Of a DNA stretch of 64,000 nt, positions 23,705 to 31,973 are shown piece after piece. The DNA is taken from assembly GCF_003952265.1 (NCBI RefSeq), contig NZ_CP034438.1, positions 1,116,001 to 1,180,000 of the forward strand. Reading direction: 5' to 3'. Every line of letters begins with the position of its first letter. The stretch's first letter is position 1. The stretch comes from Flaviflexus salsibiostraticola (GTDB lineage Bacteria; Actinomycetota; Actinomycetes; Actinomycetales; Actinomycetaceae). The notes under the pieces are model-generated. The model ran no database searches. It was not told the origin of the DNA and saw only the letters and a program-made list of their open reading frames with translations. The position numbers and the translations under genes are program-made.

Positions 23705-26464
23705 ATGCTTGTCGCGAGCTCAGCGATTCTTCTCATCACCACGTTGGCCGCCCCTCTGGCAACCCGTTATCTGGGCAGAGGCGCCGGCTGGCTCCTCGCG
23801 CTCCCGCTCGCGCTGACCGCGGTCCTTCTCGGATCCTCCGGCGCATGGGAGGCTGGATCCGAGATCAATGAGGTTGTGCCGTGGATGCCCACGCTCGATG
23901 TCGGCCTCGCGCTGCGACTCGATGGCCTCTCGCTCCTCTTTGCGCTACTCGTCCTGCTGATCGGCGCGGGAATCCTCATCTACTCGACGAGGTATCTGGG
24001 AGCCAAGGGTCGGCACGGGTCCTTCTATCTCCTCATGACGGCCTTTGCGTTCGCGATGCTCGTTCTCGTCCTCGCGGACGACCTCGTCCTGTTCTTCGTC
24101 GCCTGGGAGGCGACGACGCTGTGCTCGTTCTTCCTCATCGCACGGTCGGGACCCGACGCTCGCGAGCCCGCCATCCGCACCCTTCTTGTCACGGTCGCGG
24201 GCGGGCTCAGCCTCCTGACTGCCGTGTCGATCATGGCGGTCCGCACGGGCACGACCCGGATCTCCGAGGTGCTCACCCACCCCTTCTGGCAGGACGAGCC
24301 GGGGTACGCGATGGCGGCCATGGTCCTCCTCGCCGTCGCCGCGTTCACGAAGTCCGCCCAGTTCCCCTTCCAGGCGTGGCTGCCGGACTCGATGGTGGCG
24401 ATCACCCCCGTCTCCGCCTACCTGCACGCGGCCGCCATGGTCAAAGCCGGCATCTACCTCCTTCTCCGCTTCTCGCCCGTCTTCGCGGGCAATGACGTGT
24501 GGACGGGCATGCTCGTCATCAGCGGTCTGATCACGGCGCTCTTCGGCGCCGCAGCAGCGCTGCGCCGCTTCGACCTCAAAGAACTCCTCGCCTATTCGAC
24601 GATCAGCCAGCTGGGTCTTCTCGTCGCCATGATCGGCGTCGGGACGACCGAGTCACTGACGGCGGCCGTCCTCCATACGGTGAGCCACGCGCTCTTCAAG
24701 TCGGCGCTGTTCATGCTCGTCGGGGCGGTCGACCATCAGGCAGGCACGAGGGACATCCGGCATCTCGCGGGCATGGATGTGCGCATGCCGCTGACGACGG
24801 TCACGCTCGCCCTGGCCGCGGCGTCGATGGCCGGCATCCCGCTCCTCCTCGGATTCGTCAGCAAGGAGCTCATGTTCACGGCCTTCCTCAACGCACCCGG
24901 TGCACGGCCCATCGTCTTCGCCCTCGTCGGGGCCGCGGCCATCGCGTCGATGCTGACCTTCGCCTATTCGGCCCGTATGGTGCTCGGGCTGCGGACCGGC
25001 ACCTCAGGCCCCGTTGTGCGGGAGGCCTCGCCGGTGCTGTGGGGCGTCCCCGCCGTCGCGGCGATCCTCGGACTGGTCTTCGGCGCCATGCCGGCGCCGC
25101 TCGACGGGATCATCGGATCCGCCGCGAGCGCAGCGAGCGGCGAGGTCCTCGATCCCCACCTGGCACTCTGGCACGGGTGGAATGCGGCCTTCGCCGTCAC
25201 GCTTGTCGTGCTCACCGCCGGCACCCTGCTCGTCGTGGGTCGACGCCGGGTGGAGGTGCTGCTCGCACCAATGAACCTTCCCCTGTCGGGCCTGCGGGCC
25301 GTCGATCGGATGCGGGCGGGGACGATTGCGCTCGGTGGTCAGATGGGCAGGCTGACCGGCACTCGGTCGCCCTGGGTTCACCTCGGGATCCCCGTCGTCT
25401 CGCTCGTCGGCATCGCCATCGCCGGCACCATCGGCATCCGGGAGCTCGCGCCGGCACCCGCGCCGAGGTCACAGCCCGCGGATTGGGTGCTCGTCGGCCT
25501 CATCGGCCTTGCCGTCCTCTCGGCGATCCGTGCCCGGACCCGCATCGCCGCCGTCGTCGTCACGGGTGTCGTCGGCTTCTCCATGACGCTGTGGTTCTTC
25601 GTTCTCGGAGCGGCTGATGTCGCCATGACTCAACTGCTCGTCGAGATCCTCACGGTCTGCGTCATGGTCCTCATCCTCAGTCGCCTGCCCAACCGGTTCG
25701 AACCGGCCTCGACGCGTCGACGAATCGGAGCGGGGACCATCGCCGTCAGCGCCGGCTTGGCGACAACCCTCGGGGTGTGGGCGCTGACGGGGCGCCGGGA
25801 GATCTCGCCCGCCGCGGAGTATCTCATCACCGAGGGCGAGGCCGTCACCGGCGGCAGCAACATCGTCAACACGATTCTCGTCGAATTCAGGGCCTTGGAT
25901 ACGCTCGGTGAGCTCACCGTCCTCGGCGTCGCGGGCCTGGCGATGGCGGCTCTGCTGCGGTCCCGGGCCCCGTCCGAGCCGCTCACGGCCGAGTTGGTCG
26001 AGGAGACTCCGCTGACGGATGGGGCTGCCAACTCCGTCTTCACACGCACGATCACCCGCGTCATCGGCCCCGGCATCATCCTGTTCTCGCTCTTCCTGCT
26101 TCTGCGCGGCCACAATGAGCCGGGCGGCGGCTTCATCTCCGCGCTCGTGGGCGGTGCCGGTGTTGCCCTGCTCTACCTGTCGGCCCGCTCCGATGAGTCG
26201 GCGCCGATCCGAGCCCCCTACATGGGACTCATCGGCGCAGGCATCCTCATCGGCATCGGCACCGGCCTGCTCGGGTTCATCGACGGATCCTTCCTGGCCC
26301 CGATCAGCATCGAGGTCGCCGGGACGAAGCTCGTCAGCTCGCTCATCTTCGACGTCGGCGTCTATCTCGCGGTCATCGGCGTCATCTACGCCGCGTTCAA
26401 TCTTCTCGGAACACGCAGGCCGACCGACGCAGACCACGTCACACCAGTGAGGACTCAGCCATGA
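23705..26464 (+). CDS. mnhA: Na+/H+ antiporter subunit A with fused subunit B domain (MnhA/MrpA)
   Basis: 919-residue membrane protein, the largest subunit of the Mrp cation/proton antiporter. Residues ~1-650 resemble complex I NuoL/ND5 (LFFVAWEATTLCSFFLI, QFPFQAWLPDSMVAITPVSA, LHAAAMVKAGIYLL), with the proton-path Lys and Glu residues visible. The last ~250 residues contain the MnhB domain (GPGIILFSLFLLLRGHNEPG then GGFISALVGG), which is the MrpA-MrpB fusion typical of actinobacteria. The ATG at 23705 has GAGGTGG upstream. It overlaps mnhC in ATGA and begins the operon mnhA-C-D-E-F-G for Na+ and pH homeostasis. Confidence 0.94.
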   Translation: MLVASSAILLITTLAAPLATRYLGRGAGWLLALPLALTAVLLGSSGAWEAGSEINEVVPWMPTLDVGLALRLDGLSLLFALLVLLIGAGILIYSTRYLGAKGRHGSFYLLMTAFAFAMLVLVLADDLVLFFVAWEATTLCSFFLIARSGPDAREPAIRTLLVTVAGGLSLLTAVSIMAVRTGTTRISEVLTHPFWQDEPGYAMAAMVLLAVAAFTKSAQFPFQAWLPDSMVAITPVSAYLHAAAMVKAGIYLLLRFSPVFAGNDVWTGMLVISGLITALFGAAAALRRFDLKELLAYSTISQLGLLVAMIGVGTTESLTAAVLHTVSHALFKSALFMLVGAVDHQAGTRDIRHLAGMDVRMPLTTVTLALAAASMAGIPLLLGFVSKELMFTAFLNAPGARPIVFALVGAAAIASMLTFAYSARMVLGLRTGTSGPVVREASPVLWGVPAVAAILGLVFGAMPAPLDGIIGSAASAASGEVLDPHLALWHGWNAAFAVTLVVLTAGTLLVVGRRRVEVLLAPMNLPLSGLRAVDRMRAGTIALGGQMGRLTGTRSPWVHLGIPVVSLVGIAIAGTIGIRELAPAPAPRSQPADWVLVGLIGLAVLSAIRARTRIAAVVVTGVVGFSMTLWFFVLGAADVAMTQLLVEILTVCVMVLILSRLPNRFEPASTRRRIGAGTIAVSAGLATTLGVWALTGRREISPAAEYLITEGEAVTGGSNIVNTILVEFRALDTLGELTVLGVAGLAMAALLRSRAPSEPLTAELVEETPLTDGAANSVFTRTITRVIGPGIILFSLFLLLRGHNEPGGGFISALVGGAGVALLYLSARSDESAPIRAPYMGLIGAGILIGIGTGLLGFIDGSFLAPISIEVAGTKLVSSLIFDVGVYLAVIGVIYAAFNLLGTRRPTDADHVTPVRTQP

Positions 26465-26829
26465 CCACAGCTCTCATCGCCGGACTGCTCATGGTCGGCG
26501 CCGTCTATCTCATCCTCCAGCGGGAGATGCTCCGCATCGTCCTCGGCTTCGTCCTGCTCAGCCAGGCCGCGAACGTCGTGCTCTTGGCCGCCGGCGGGAC
26601 ATCGCGTCGCGAGCAGCCGTTCGGGGCACCCGACGTGGCGACGACGGCGGATCCATTGCCGCAGGCGTTCGTCCTCACCGCGATCGTCATCGCCTTCTCC
26701 ATCACCATCTTCATGCTCGCGCTGTCGATCATGGGCGGCTCGAACGATACGACCGCGGATCCGGGCGACGGTGGGGATGAGGCGCCCGTGGGCGCGGATG
26801 ATTCCCGCGAGTCGGGAGGTGCCGCGTGA
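26461..26829 (+). CDS. mnhC: Na+/H+ antiporter subunit C
   Basis: 122-residue NuoK-like subunit with three hydrophobic helices. The middle helix carries MLRIVLGFVLLSQAANVVLL, where family members keep a conserved acid or polar residue for the ion path, and the third has PLPQAFVLTAIVIAFSITIF, the MnhC signature. The C-terminal ~28 residues form a Gly/Asp-rich tail not needed for the fold. It overlaps mnhA (ATGA) and mnhD (GTGA), so stoichiometric production with its neighbours is expected. Confidence 0.93.
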   Translation: MTTALIAGLLMVGAVYLILQREMLRIVLGFVLLSQAANVVLLAAGGTSRREQPFGAPDVATTADPLPQAFVLTAIVIAFSITIFMLALSIMGGSNDTTADPGDGGDEAPVGADDSRESGGAA

Positions 26830-28340
26830 CCGCCTCACTCATCCCCCTCTTCATCATCGTCCCGCTCATCGGCGCGGGCCTCCTGACGATGATCTCGAAC
26901 AGCCCCCGGCTGCACGCCGCGGCGGCGATCGCCGTGCCGCTGGCCTCGACCATCGGCGCCGTCGGCATGGTCTGGCTCTTCACCTCCGAGGGACCGGTTG
27001 CCCACGGGGTGGGGCTGTGGCCGTTCGGGATCTCGATCCCGCTCGCCGCCGACATGTTCAATGCCCTCATGCTGACCGTGACCGGGCTCTTGACGGTGGT
27101 ATGTGCGTGGTTCGCGCTCGCGACGGGTATCGGGTCCTCGCGGTTCTTCACACCCATGCTGCTCGTCCTCCTCGCAGGCGTGAACGGGGCCCTGCTCACG
27201 GTCGACCTGTTCAACCTGTTCGTCTTCGTCGAGGTCATGCTCCTGCCCTCGTACGGGCTGTTCGTGCTCTCGGCCCAGCGGGAGGCACCGCTCACCCGCA
27301 TCGCCGGCCTGCGGCTCTACGTCACCCTCAACCTGCTGACGTCGACGCTGCTCCTCATCGGCATCGGCTTCGTCTACGGGACTGCCGGGACGGTCAATGT
27401 CGCCCAGCTCGCCGGCGCGGCGACGGACGATCCTCTCGTGGCGATCTCCATGGCGGTCTGTCTCTTCGCGCTGTCGATCAAGGCCGCGATCGTGCCCGTG
27501 TACGGCTGGCTGGCTCGCGCCTATCCGTCGACCTCACCCGCGATCACGGCCCTCTTCTCGGGCCTCCACACGAAGGTCGCGATCTATGCGATCTACCGCC
27601 TCTACGCCGTCGTCTTCGACGGGGATGCGCGGTGGCTGTGGATCGGCGTGCTCCTCTTCAGCGCGACGATGATCATCGGCGTGCTCGGCGCGGTCGGAGA
27701 GTCGACCACCCGGTCGATCCTGGCCTTCCACATGGTGAGCCAGATCGGCTACATCCTCCTCGGCGTCGCCCTCTTCACGCAGGCCGGGCTGACCGCCGGG
27801 ATCTTCTACCTGCTCCACCACATGATCGTCAAAGCCTCCCTCTTCCTCTCGACGGGCGCGATCGAGGTCCGCTACGGCACAGGCAGAATCGGCGCGCTCT
27901 CCGGCATCGCCCGGCGCGAGCCGCTCATCGCCGTCGCCTTCTTCGTCGCGGCGCTGTCGCTCGCAGGGATCCCGCCCTTCTCGGGCTTCGTCGCGAAGCT
28001 GTCCCTCATCTTCGCCTCCGTCGAGGCCGAGCAGATCGGAGCCGTCATCGTCATGGTCGCCGTCAGCCTCATCACGCTCCTCTCCATGTTGAAGATCTGG
28101 TCGGGCGTATTCTGGGGGAAGCCGAGCAGCTCTGAGACACAGGGCGGCGGTGGGACAGCCACACTGGTCGAGGCGGATACTCGCCGGCGCGTCAGCCTCA
28201 ACCTCGCCATGCCGGCCGTCGTCCTCGCACTCATCACAACCGGCCTGGGACTCGGCGCGGAGCTTCTCCTCCACCTGTCCGACATCGCCGCCGCTGGTCT
28301 ACTCGACCCGTCGGCCTTCATCGCGGCGGTGGCCTCATGA
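26826..28340 (+). CDS. mnhD: Na+/H+ antiporter subunit D
   Basis: 504-residue NuoM/N-like subunit with about 14 helices. Conserved elements of the antiporter-like subunits are present: LFNLFVFVEVMLLPSYGLF with the helix-5 Glu, a lysine helix (LSIKAAIVPVYGWL), SPAITALFSGLHTKVAIYAI and LFHHM-like FYLLHHMIVKASLFL. It forms a proton channel with MnhA. It overlaps mnhC and mnhE (GTGA and ATGA). Assignment as D rather than a stray NADH dehydrogenase subunit is secure from the gene order. Confidence 0.94.
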   Translation: MTASLIPLFIIVPLIGAGLLTMISNSPRLHAAAAIAVPLASTIGAVGMVWLFTSEGPVAHGVGLWPFGISIPLAADMFNALMLTVTGLLTVVCAWFALATGIGSSRFFTPMLLVLLAGVNGALLTVDLFNLFVFVEVMLLPSYGLFVLSAQREAPLTRIAGLRLYVTLNLLTSTLLLIGIGFVYGTAGTVNVAQLAGAATDDPLVAISMAVCLFALSIKAAIVPVYGWLARAYPSTSPAITALFSGLHTKVAIYAIYRLYAVVFDGDARWLWIGVLLFSATMIIGVLGAVGESTTRSILAFHMVSQIGYILLGVALFTQAGLTAGIFYLLHHMIVKASLFLSTGAIEVRYGTGRIGALSGIARREPLIAVAFFVAALSLAGIPPFSGFVAKLSLIFASVEAEQIGAVIVMVAVSLITLLSMLKIWSGVFWGKPSSSETQGGGGTATLVEADTRRRVSLNLAMPAVVLALITTGLGLGAELLLHLSDIAAAGLLDPSAFIAAVAS

Positions 28341-28690
28341 GCTGGCTGACGTGGCCGTTCCGGCTTCTTCTCTTCATCCTGTGGTTCGCGGGTCAGATCA
28401 TCGTGACGAACGTGGCGGTGCTCCGCGATAACCTCACCCCCGGCCAGGACTCGACAACGGGAATCGGCCGTTACGACACGCGCTGCGCGACCGACTGGGA
28501 GCTGACCCTGCTGGCCTCCCTCATCACCCTCACCCCCGGCACCCTCACGCTGGGCACGCAGAGTGAGGGCGGGCAGCGCACTCTCTTCGTCCACAGCATG
28601 TACAACCCTGACGCCGACGATCTGCGCGCGGATCTCGCCGTCCTCGAGAACCGGATGCTGCGCGCTGTCCGGAGAAGGGAGCGGAGCTGA
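28337..28690 (+). CDS. mnhE: Na+/H+ antiporter subunit E
   Basis: 117-residue MnhE. A membrane segment near the N-terminus (LLFILWFAGQIIVTNVAV) precedes a small cytosolic domain containing the family stretch LTLLASLITLTPGTLTL and HSMYNPDADDLRADLA. Subunits E, F and G form the part of the Mrp complex that has no complex I counterpart. It overlaps mnhD by ATGA, and its stop shares bases with the mnhF start (TGATGG). Confidence 0.92.
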   Translation: MSWLTWPFRLLLFILWFAGQIIVTNVAVLRDNLTPGQDSTTGIGRYDTRCATDWELTLLASLITLTPGTLTLGTQSEGGQRTLFVHSMYNPDADDLRADLAVLENRMLRAVRRRERS

Positions 28691-28947
28691 TGGCAGGATT
28701 CACCATCGCGATCGTCGTGCTCGCACTCGCGGGAGCGACGTCGCTCTATCGCATGCTCGCGGGCCCGACGGATGCGGATCGGGCAGTCTCTGCGGATCTC
28801 GTGTTCTTCGGCATCGTCGGCCTCATCGCCCTCGTCGGCGTTCGCTTCAGCCACGGGTTCACAGCCGACCTCGTCGTCATCGCCGCACTCGTGGGCTTCC
28901 TCAGCGCACTGTCGCTGGCTCGGGCCCTGACAAGGGGGAAGAGATGA
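28690..28947 (+). CDS. mnhF: Na+/H+ antiporter subunit F
   Basis: 85-residue, three-helix MnhF. The motif RMLAGPTDADRAVSADL, with the conserved Gly-Pro-x-x-x-Asp-Arg, is diagnostic for the subunit and lies between helices 1 and 2. The start ATG overlaps the mnhE stop by one base and its own stop overlaps mnhG (ATGA at 28944-28947). Confidence 0.92.
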   Translation: MAGFTIAIVVLALAGATSLYRMLAGPTDADRAVSADLVFFGIVGLIALVGVRFSHGFTADLVVIAALVGFLSALSLARALTRGKR

Positions 28948-29306
28948 GCACCCTCGCTCTCGTCGGCAACATCCTCGCGGTACTCGGGTCGCTCGTCTTC
29001 GCGACGGCCGCACTTGGGCTCGTCCGCTTCCCCGACACCTACACGCGCCTCTCAGCCGTCGGCACCGCCGGTGGCCTCGGAATCATCCTTATCATCACCG
29101 GCGTCGTGCTCTACGACCCGAGCCCGACCGGGTTCATCCTGCTGCTCCTCATCATCGGCCTGCAGCTGTCGACCTCCTCGATCGGCAGCATTGCGATCGG
29201 CCGCTCCGCCTACCTGACGGGCTCTCCCCTGGTCCGGCCCCACTTCAACGAACTCGACCAGGAGCCGAGCGAGGCCAGCCCGAACACTGAGTCGGAAAAC
29301 GGTTGA
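28944..29306 (+). CDS. mnhG: Na+/H+ antiporter subunit G
   Basis: 120-residue, three-helix MnhG with the family pattern LGLVRFPDTYTRLSAVGTAGG, including the conserved RFPD and RLHA-like RLSA motifs. It is the last gene of the operon and ends in a polar tail. The ATG at 28944 is preceded by GGGGGAAGAG and overlaps the mnhF stop. No clear hairpin follows in the 96-bp gap to the convergent marR gene. Confidence 0.92.
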   Translation: MSTLALVGNILAVLGSLVFATAALGLVRFPDTYTRLSAVGTAGGLGIILIITGVVLYDPSPTGFILLLLIIGLQLSTSSIGSIAIGRSAYLTGSPLVRPHFNELDQEPSEASPNTESENG

Positions 29307-29402
29307 GGATCACTGACCCTGCGAGGCCAAGCGTAGTGAGAGAGGACGCGCACCCACCGAGGCCTAACCTGCCTTCCTGGGTACGAGCGGCAGCGCGCTG
29401 AT

Positions 29403-29906
29403 TCAGGCGTCGGCCGTCAGCCCGCGCTGCTTCCCGAGTGCGGCAAACATCCGATTATCCGGGTCCAGTTTCTCCAGGAGTCTCGTCGTAATCTCGGACA
29501 GCTCGCGCACCTGCTGCTCTGTGAGCTGGTCGAAGATCATGCTGCGGACATAGTCGACGTGGCCGGGGGCGGCTCCGACCAGTTTGGACCAGCCGGCCTC
29601 CGTCAGGGTGACATTCTTGGCGCGCCGGTCCTCCGGGCATTCGCTCCGCTCGACCAGACCCTTCTTCTCGAGCCCGGTGAGGACGCGGGAGAGGCGCGGC
29701 AGCGTCGCGTTCGTCTGTGAGGCGAGGGCGGTGATCCGCATCGTCCGGTCCGGCGCCTCGGAGAGGGAGGCGAGCGCGAAGTACTCGAAGTGCGTGAGAT
29801 CCTCATCGCGACCGAGCTGGCCGTCAAGGGCCGATGGAAGCAGCTCCAGCACCGCCGCCATCCGCTTCCACACGTCCTGCTCGTACTCGCTCAGCCATTT
29901 CGTCAT
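29403..29906 (-). CDS. MarR-family transcriptional regulator
   Basis: 167-residue winged-helix regulator. The HTH part is ALASQTNATLPRLSRVLTGLEKKGLVER and the wing CPEDRRAKNVTLTEAG, both typical of MarR repressors, which dimerise through the terminal helices and release DNA on binding phenolic or oxidant ligands. It is divergent from a small F420/NADP-type reductase and a DoxX gene, with 90 bp between. That gap holds a good promoter and a dyad overlapping the likely transcription start, so the regulator probably represses the divergent genes and perhaps itself. Confidence 0.9.
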   Translation of the reverse strand: MTKWLSEYEQDVWKRMAAVLELLPSALDGQLGRDEDLTHFEYFALASLSEAPDRTMRITALASQTNATLPRLSRVLTGLEKKGLVERSECPEDRRAKNVTLTEAGWSKLVGAAPGHVDYVRSMIFDQLTEQQVRELSEITTRLLEKLDPDNRMFAALGKQRGLTADA

Positions 29907-29926
29907 ACATCCATCTTACCAGATAC

Positions 29927-29969
29927 TTGCACTTACAACCATCCCCTGCTAGCGTATTGGTTGTACCAA
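29927..29969 (+). promoter_or_regulatory. Promoter with overlapping dyad operator (MarR-controlled?)
   Basis: TTGCAC (29927-29932), exactly 17 nt, TAGCGT (29950-29955). An inverted repeat TTGGT-TGT-ACCAA (29957-29969) covers the expected transcription start. The position is ideal for repression by the divergent MarR protein; binding itself is inferred. Confidence 0.6.
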
Positions 29970-29996
29970 CAAGTAATTTCTGTAGAGGAGCTCGAT

Positions 29997-30569
29997 ATGA
30001 CGTCATTCACCATCTTCGGCACGGGCAACATGGGCAGCGCGATCGCAGGGGTCGTCGCAGCCGGCGGCGCCTCGGTTGAGCACATCGACTCATCCGCTAC
30101 CAAGGCCGTCAACGGCGACATCGTCGTCCTCGCGGTCCCCTACCCCGCCCTCTCGGACATTGCCGCCACGTACGGTGACCAGCTCGCGGGGAAGATCGTC
30201 GTCGACATCACCAACCCGCTCAACTTCGAGACCTTCGATTCCCTCGTCGTCGCCCCCGACAGCTCCGCTGCCGCCGAGCTGGCAGCCGCGCTTCCGAACT
30301 CGACGGTCCTCAAGGCCTTCAACACCACCTTCGCCGCGACCCTCGCATCCACGACCGTCGGACAGAACCAGACCACGGTCCTCATCGCGGGCGATGATGC
30401 GGAGGCGAAGAGCACCCTCGCCAACGCCATCAAGGCCGGCGGCGTCGACGCCGTCGACGCAGGCTCCCTCGCCCGCGCACGCGAGCTCGAGGCCCTCGGC
30501 TTCCTCCAGCTGACCCTCGCCGCTGGCGAGAAGATCCAGTGGACCGGCGGCTTCGCCCTCGTCCGCTGA
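29997..30569 (+). CDS. NAD(P)-binding reductase, F420-dependent NADP oxidoreductase family
   Basis: 190-residue Rossmann protein opening MTSFTIFGTGNMGSAIAG, the dinucleotide-binding motif of the F420H2:NADP reductase/NPD family. Further signatures are IVVLAVPYPAL and VVDITNPLNFETF, and KAFNTTFA near residue 105, as in the family. It may pass hydride between NADPH and F420 or another flavin-type carrier; the true substrate is not visible. AGAGGAG precedes the ATG by 7 nt. It is followed by DoxX and controlled from the promoter shared with the divergent MarR gene, suggesting a redox or xenobiotic stress response. Confidence 0.85.
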   Translation: MTSFTIFGTGNMGSAIAGVVAAGGASVEHIDSSATKAVNGDIVVLAVPYPALSDIAATYGDQLAGKIVVDITNPLNFETFDSLVVAPDSSAAAELAAALPNSTVLKAFNTTFAATLASTTVGQNQTTVLIAGDDAEAKSTLANAIKAGGVDAVDAGSLARARELEALGFLQLTLAAGEKIQWTGGFALVR

Positions 30570-30647
30570 CGCACTGACCACGGTGTCCCTCTGGCACCGG
30601 AGCACACGGGCCGCGCCCACTGCACGGCCGAACCACACACCCAAGAA

Positions 30648-31091
30648 ATGGACACAATGAACAACCCCGCACTGAACACCGCTGCCCGCACGATCCTTCG
30701 CGTCGTCGTTGGATTCCTCTTCGTCGCACACGGGTGGCAGAAGTTCAACGAATGGACGATCGCCGGCACCACGGCTGCCTTCGGTGACATGGGCGTTCCG
30801 CTCGCCGACGTCACCGCACCCGTTGTCGCAGGGCTTGAGCTCGTCGGCGGCATTGCCCTCATCCTCGGCTTCCTCACCCGCCCCGTCGCACTCCTGCTGA
30901 CCCTCAACATGCTCGGTGCGATGTTCCTCGTGCACCTATCCGCCGGCGTGTTCGTCGCCAACAACGGCTACGAGCTCGTCCTCCTGCTCGGCGCTGCCGC
31001 GCTGGCACTCGCACTCGTCGGCCCCGGCCGCGTCTCGCTCGACCACGCGCTCTTCGCCAACCGGGACTCCCGCGTCACCGTCCTCGCGTAA
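30648..31091 (+). CDS. DoxX family membrane protein
   Basis: 147-residue protein with four hydrophobic helices. The signature ARTILRVVVGFLFVAHGWQKF begins near residue 14 and LELVGGIALILGFLTRPVAL follows, both typical of DoxX/SURF4-like proteins of actinobacteria. Mycobacterial DoxX associates with SodA and SseA in oxidative defence; a link here is only suggested by the redox neighbour. ATGs at 30648 and 30657 are both possible and the ribosome binding site is weak (AAGAA). The gene lies 78 nt after the reductase and ends at a strong hairpin. Confidence 0.88.
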   Translation: MDTMNNPALNTAARTILRVVVGFLFVAHGWQKFNEWTIAGTTAAFGDMGVPLADVTAPVVAGLELVGGIALILGFLTRPVALLLTLNMLGAMFLVHLSAGVFVANNGYELVLLLGAAALALALVGPGRVSLDHALFANRDSRVTVLA

Positions 31092-31101
31092 GCACCCGCG
31101 C

Positions 31102-31136
31102 AGAGGGAGGTGAACCGATACGGTTCACCTCCCTCT
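31102..31136 (+). terminator. Terminator after doxX
   Basis: 16-bp perfect stem (31102-31117 with 31121-31136) with loop ATA, 10 nt after the DoxX stop. Confidence 0.85.
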
Positions 31137-31247
31137 CGTCGTTCACGGGATCCCACCTGGTCGAGTCGACGTGGTTCTGGCTTTCAGCTCGGTTGCTCAG
31201 TCTCGGCTCTCGCTTCCGGGCCTCGGTTCCGGACCGCGCTTCCGACC

Positions 31248-31312
31248 GTCGACCGCCACCCTCGACCGCCACCCTCGACCGGCGCCCTCGACCGGCGCCC
31301 TCGACGGAGGCT
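31248..31312. repeat. Five tandem copies of a 13-bp repeat
   Basis: Units of 13 bp in a row: one GTCGACCGCCACC, one CTCGACCGCCACC, two identical CTCGACCGGCGCC and one diverged CTCGACGGAGGCT. Each contains TCGAC. They lie in the 306-bp noncoding gap between the DoxX terminator and the RibD-like gene, about 50-115 nt upstream of that gene's -35 box. The rest of the gap shows no gene. Confidence 0.85.
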
Positions 31313-31362
31313 CTCTCCCCCATTCAATCCACCGACAGCTCTCGGCAGTCCCAGCGCGACCC

Positions 31363-31391
31363 TTGGCTGGGTGCCCGCAGGTTCGTAGACT
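31363..31391 (+). promoter_or_regulatory. Promoter of the RibD/DHFR-like gene, leaderless type
   Basis: TTGGCT (31363-31368), exactly 17 nt, TAGACT (31386-31391). The ATG at 31398 follows 6 nt later and has no Shine-Dalgarno sequence. Confidence 0.65.
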
Positions 31392-31397
31392 CTCGCC

Positions 31398-31919
31398 ATG
31401 GCCACGCACTTCTACACCGCCGCCTCCCTCGACGGATTCATCGCCACAGCTGATCACTTGCTCGACTGGCTGTTCGCACAGGACTTCGATATGGCAGGGC
31501 CGATGGCGTATCCCGCCTTCATCGAGCGCATCAGCGCCCTCGTCATGGGGGCGTCGACGTACGCGTGGCTGCTCCGCCACCAGGACGCGTGGGAGTACAG
31601 CCAGCCCGCCTGGGTGTTCACCCACCGCAAGTTCAGCGTGCCCGAGGGTGCCGACGTGCGGTTCGTCCAGGGCAGCCCGAGTGAACACATCGACCTCATC
31701 AATGCCTCGGCCGAGGGGAAGGATGTGTGGGTCATGGGCGGAGGCGATCTCGCCTCCCAATTCGCTCGCGACGGACTGCTCGACGAGCTGTGGATCCAGA
31801 TCGCACCCGTCACCCTCGGTTCAGGCCAGCCGCTCTTTACGCGAGCGCTTCAGCTCGACCTGCTCGAGGTGGCTCGCACTAGGGATTTCGTCTGCACGCG
31901 GTATCGAGTACCCAGGTAG
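31398..31919 (+). CDS. Dihydrofolate reductase/RibD C-terminal family protein
   Basis: 173-residue single-domain protein of the RibD_C (bacterial DHFR-like) family. It opens with THFYTAASLDGFIA and contains LVMGASTYAWLL and VWVMGGGDLASQF, the NADPH-binding motifs of the fold. The C-terminal ELWIQIAPVTLGSGQPLF is the standard end motif. True riboflavin reductase function is unlikely without the deaminase domain and rib neighbours; such paralogs are common in actinobacteria and mostly uncharacterised. The transcript appears leaderless. A 13-bp tandem repeat lies in its upstream region. Confidence 0.85.
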   Translation: MATHFYTAASLDGFIATADHLLDWLFAQDFDMAGPMAYPAFIERISALVMGASTYAWLLRHQDAWEYSQPAWVFTHRKFSVPEGADVRFVQGSPSEHIDLINASAEGKDVWVMGGGDLASQFARDGLLDELWIQIAPVTLGSGQPLFTRALQLDLLEVARTRDFVCTRYRVPR

Positions 31920-31973
31920 GGGTCCCGGCCACGGGGTTATGCTGGCCGCAGGATTCTGCGGAAGGGCAAGACA

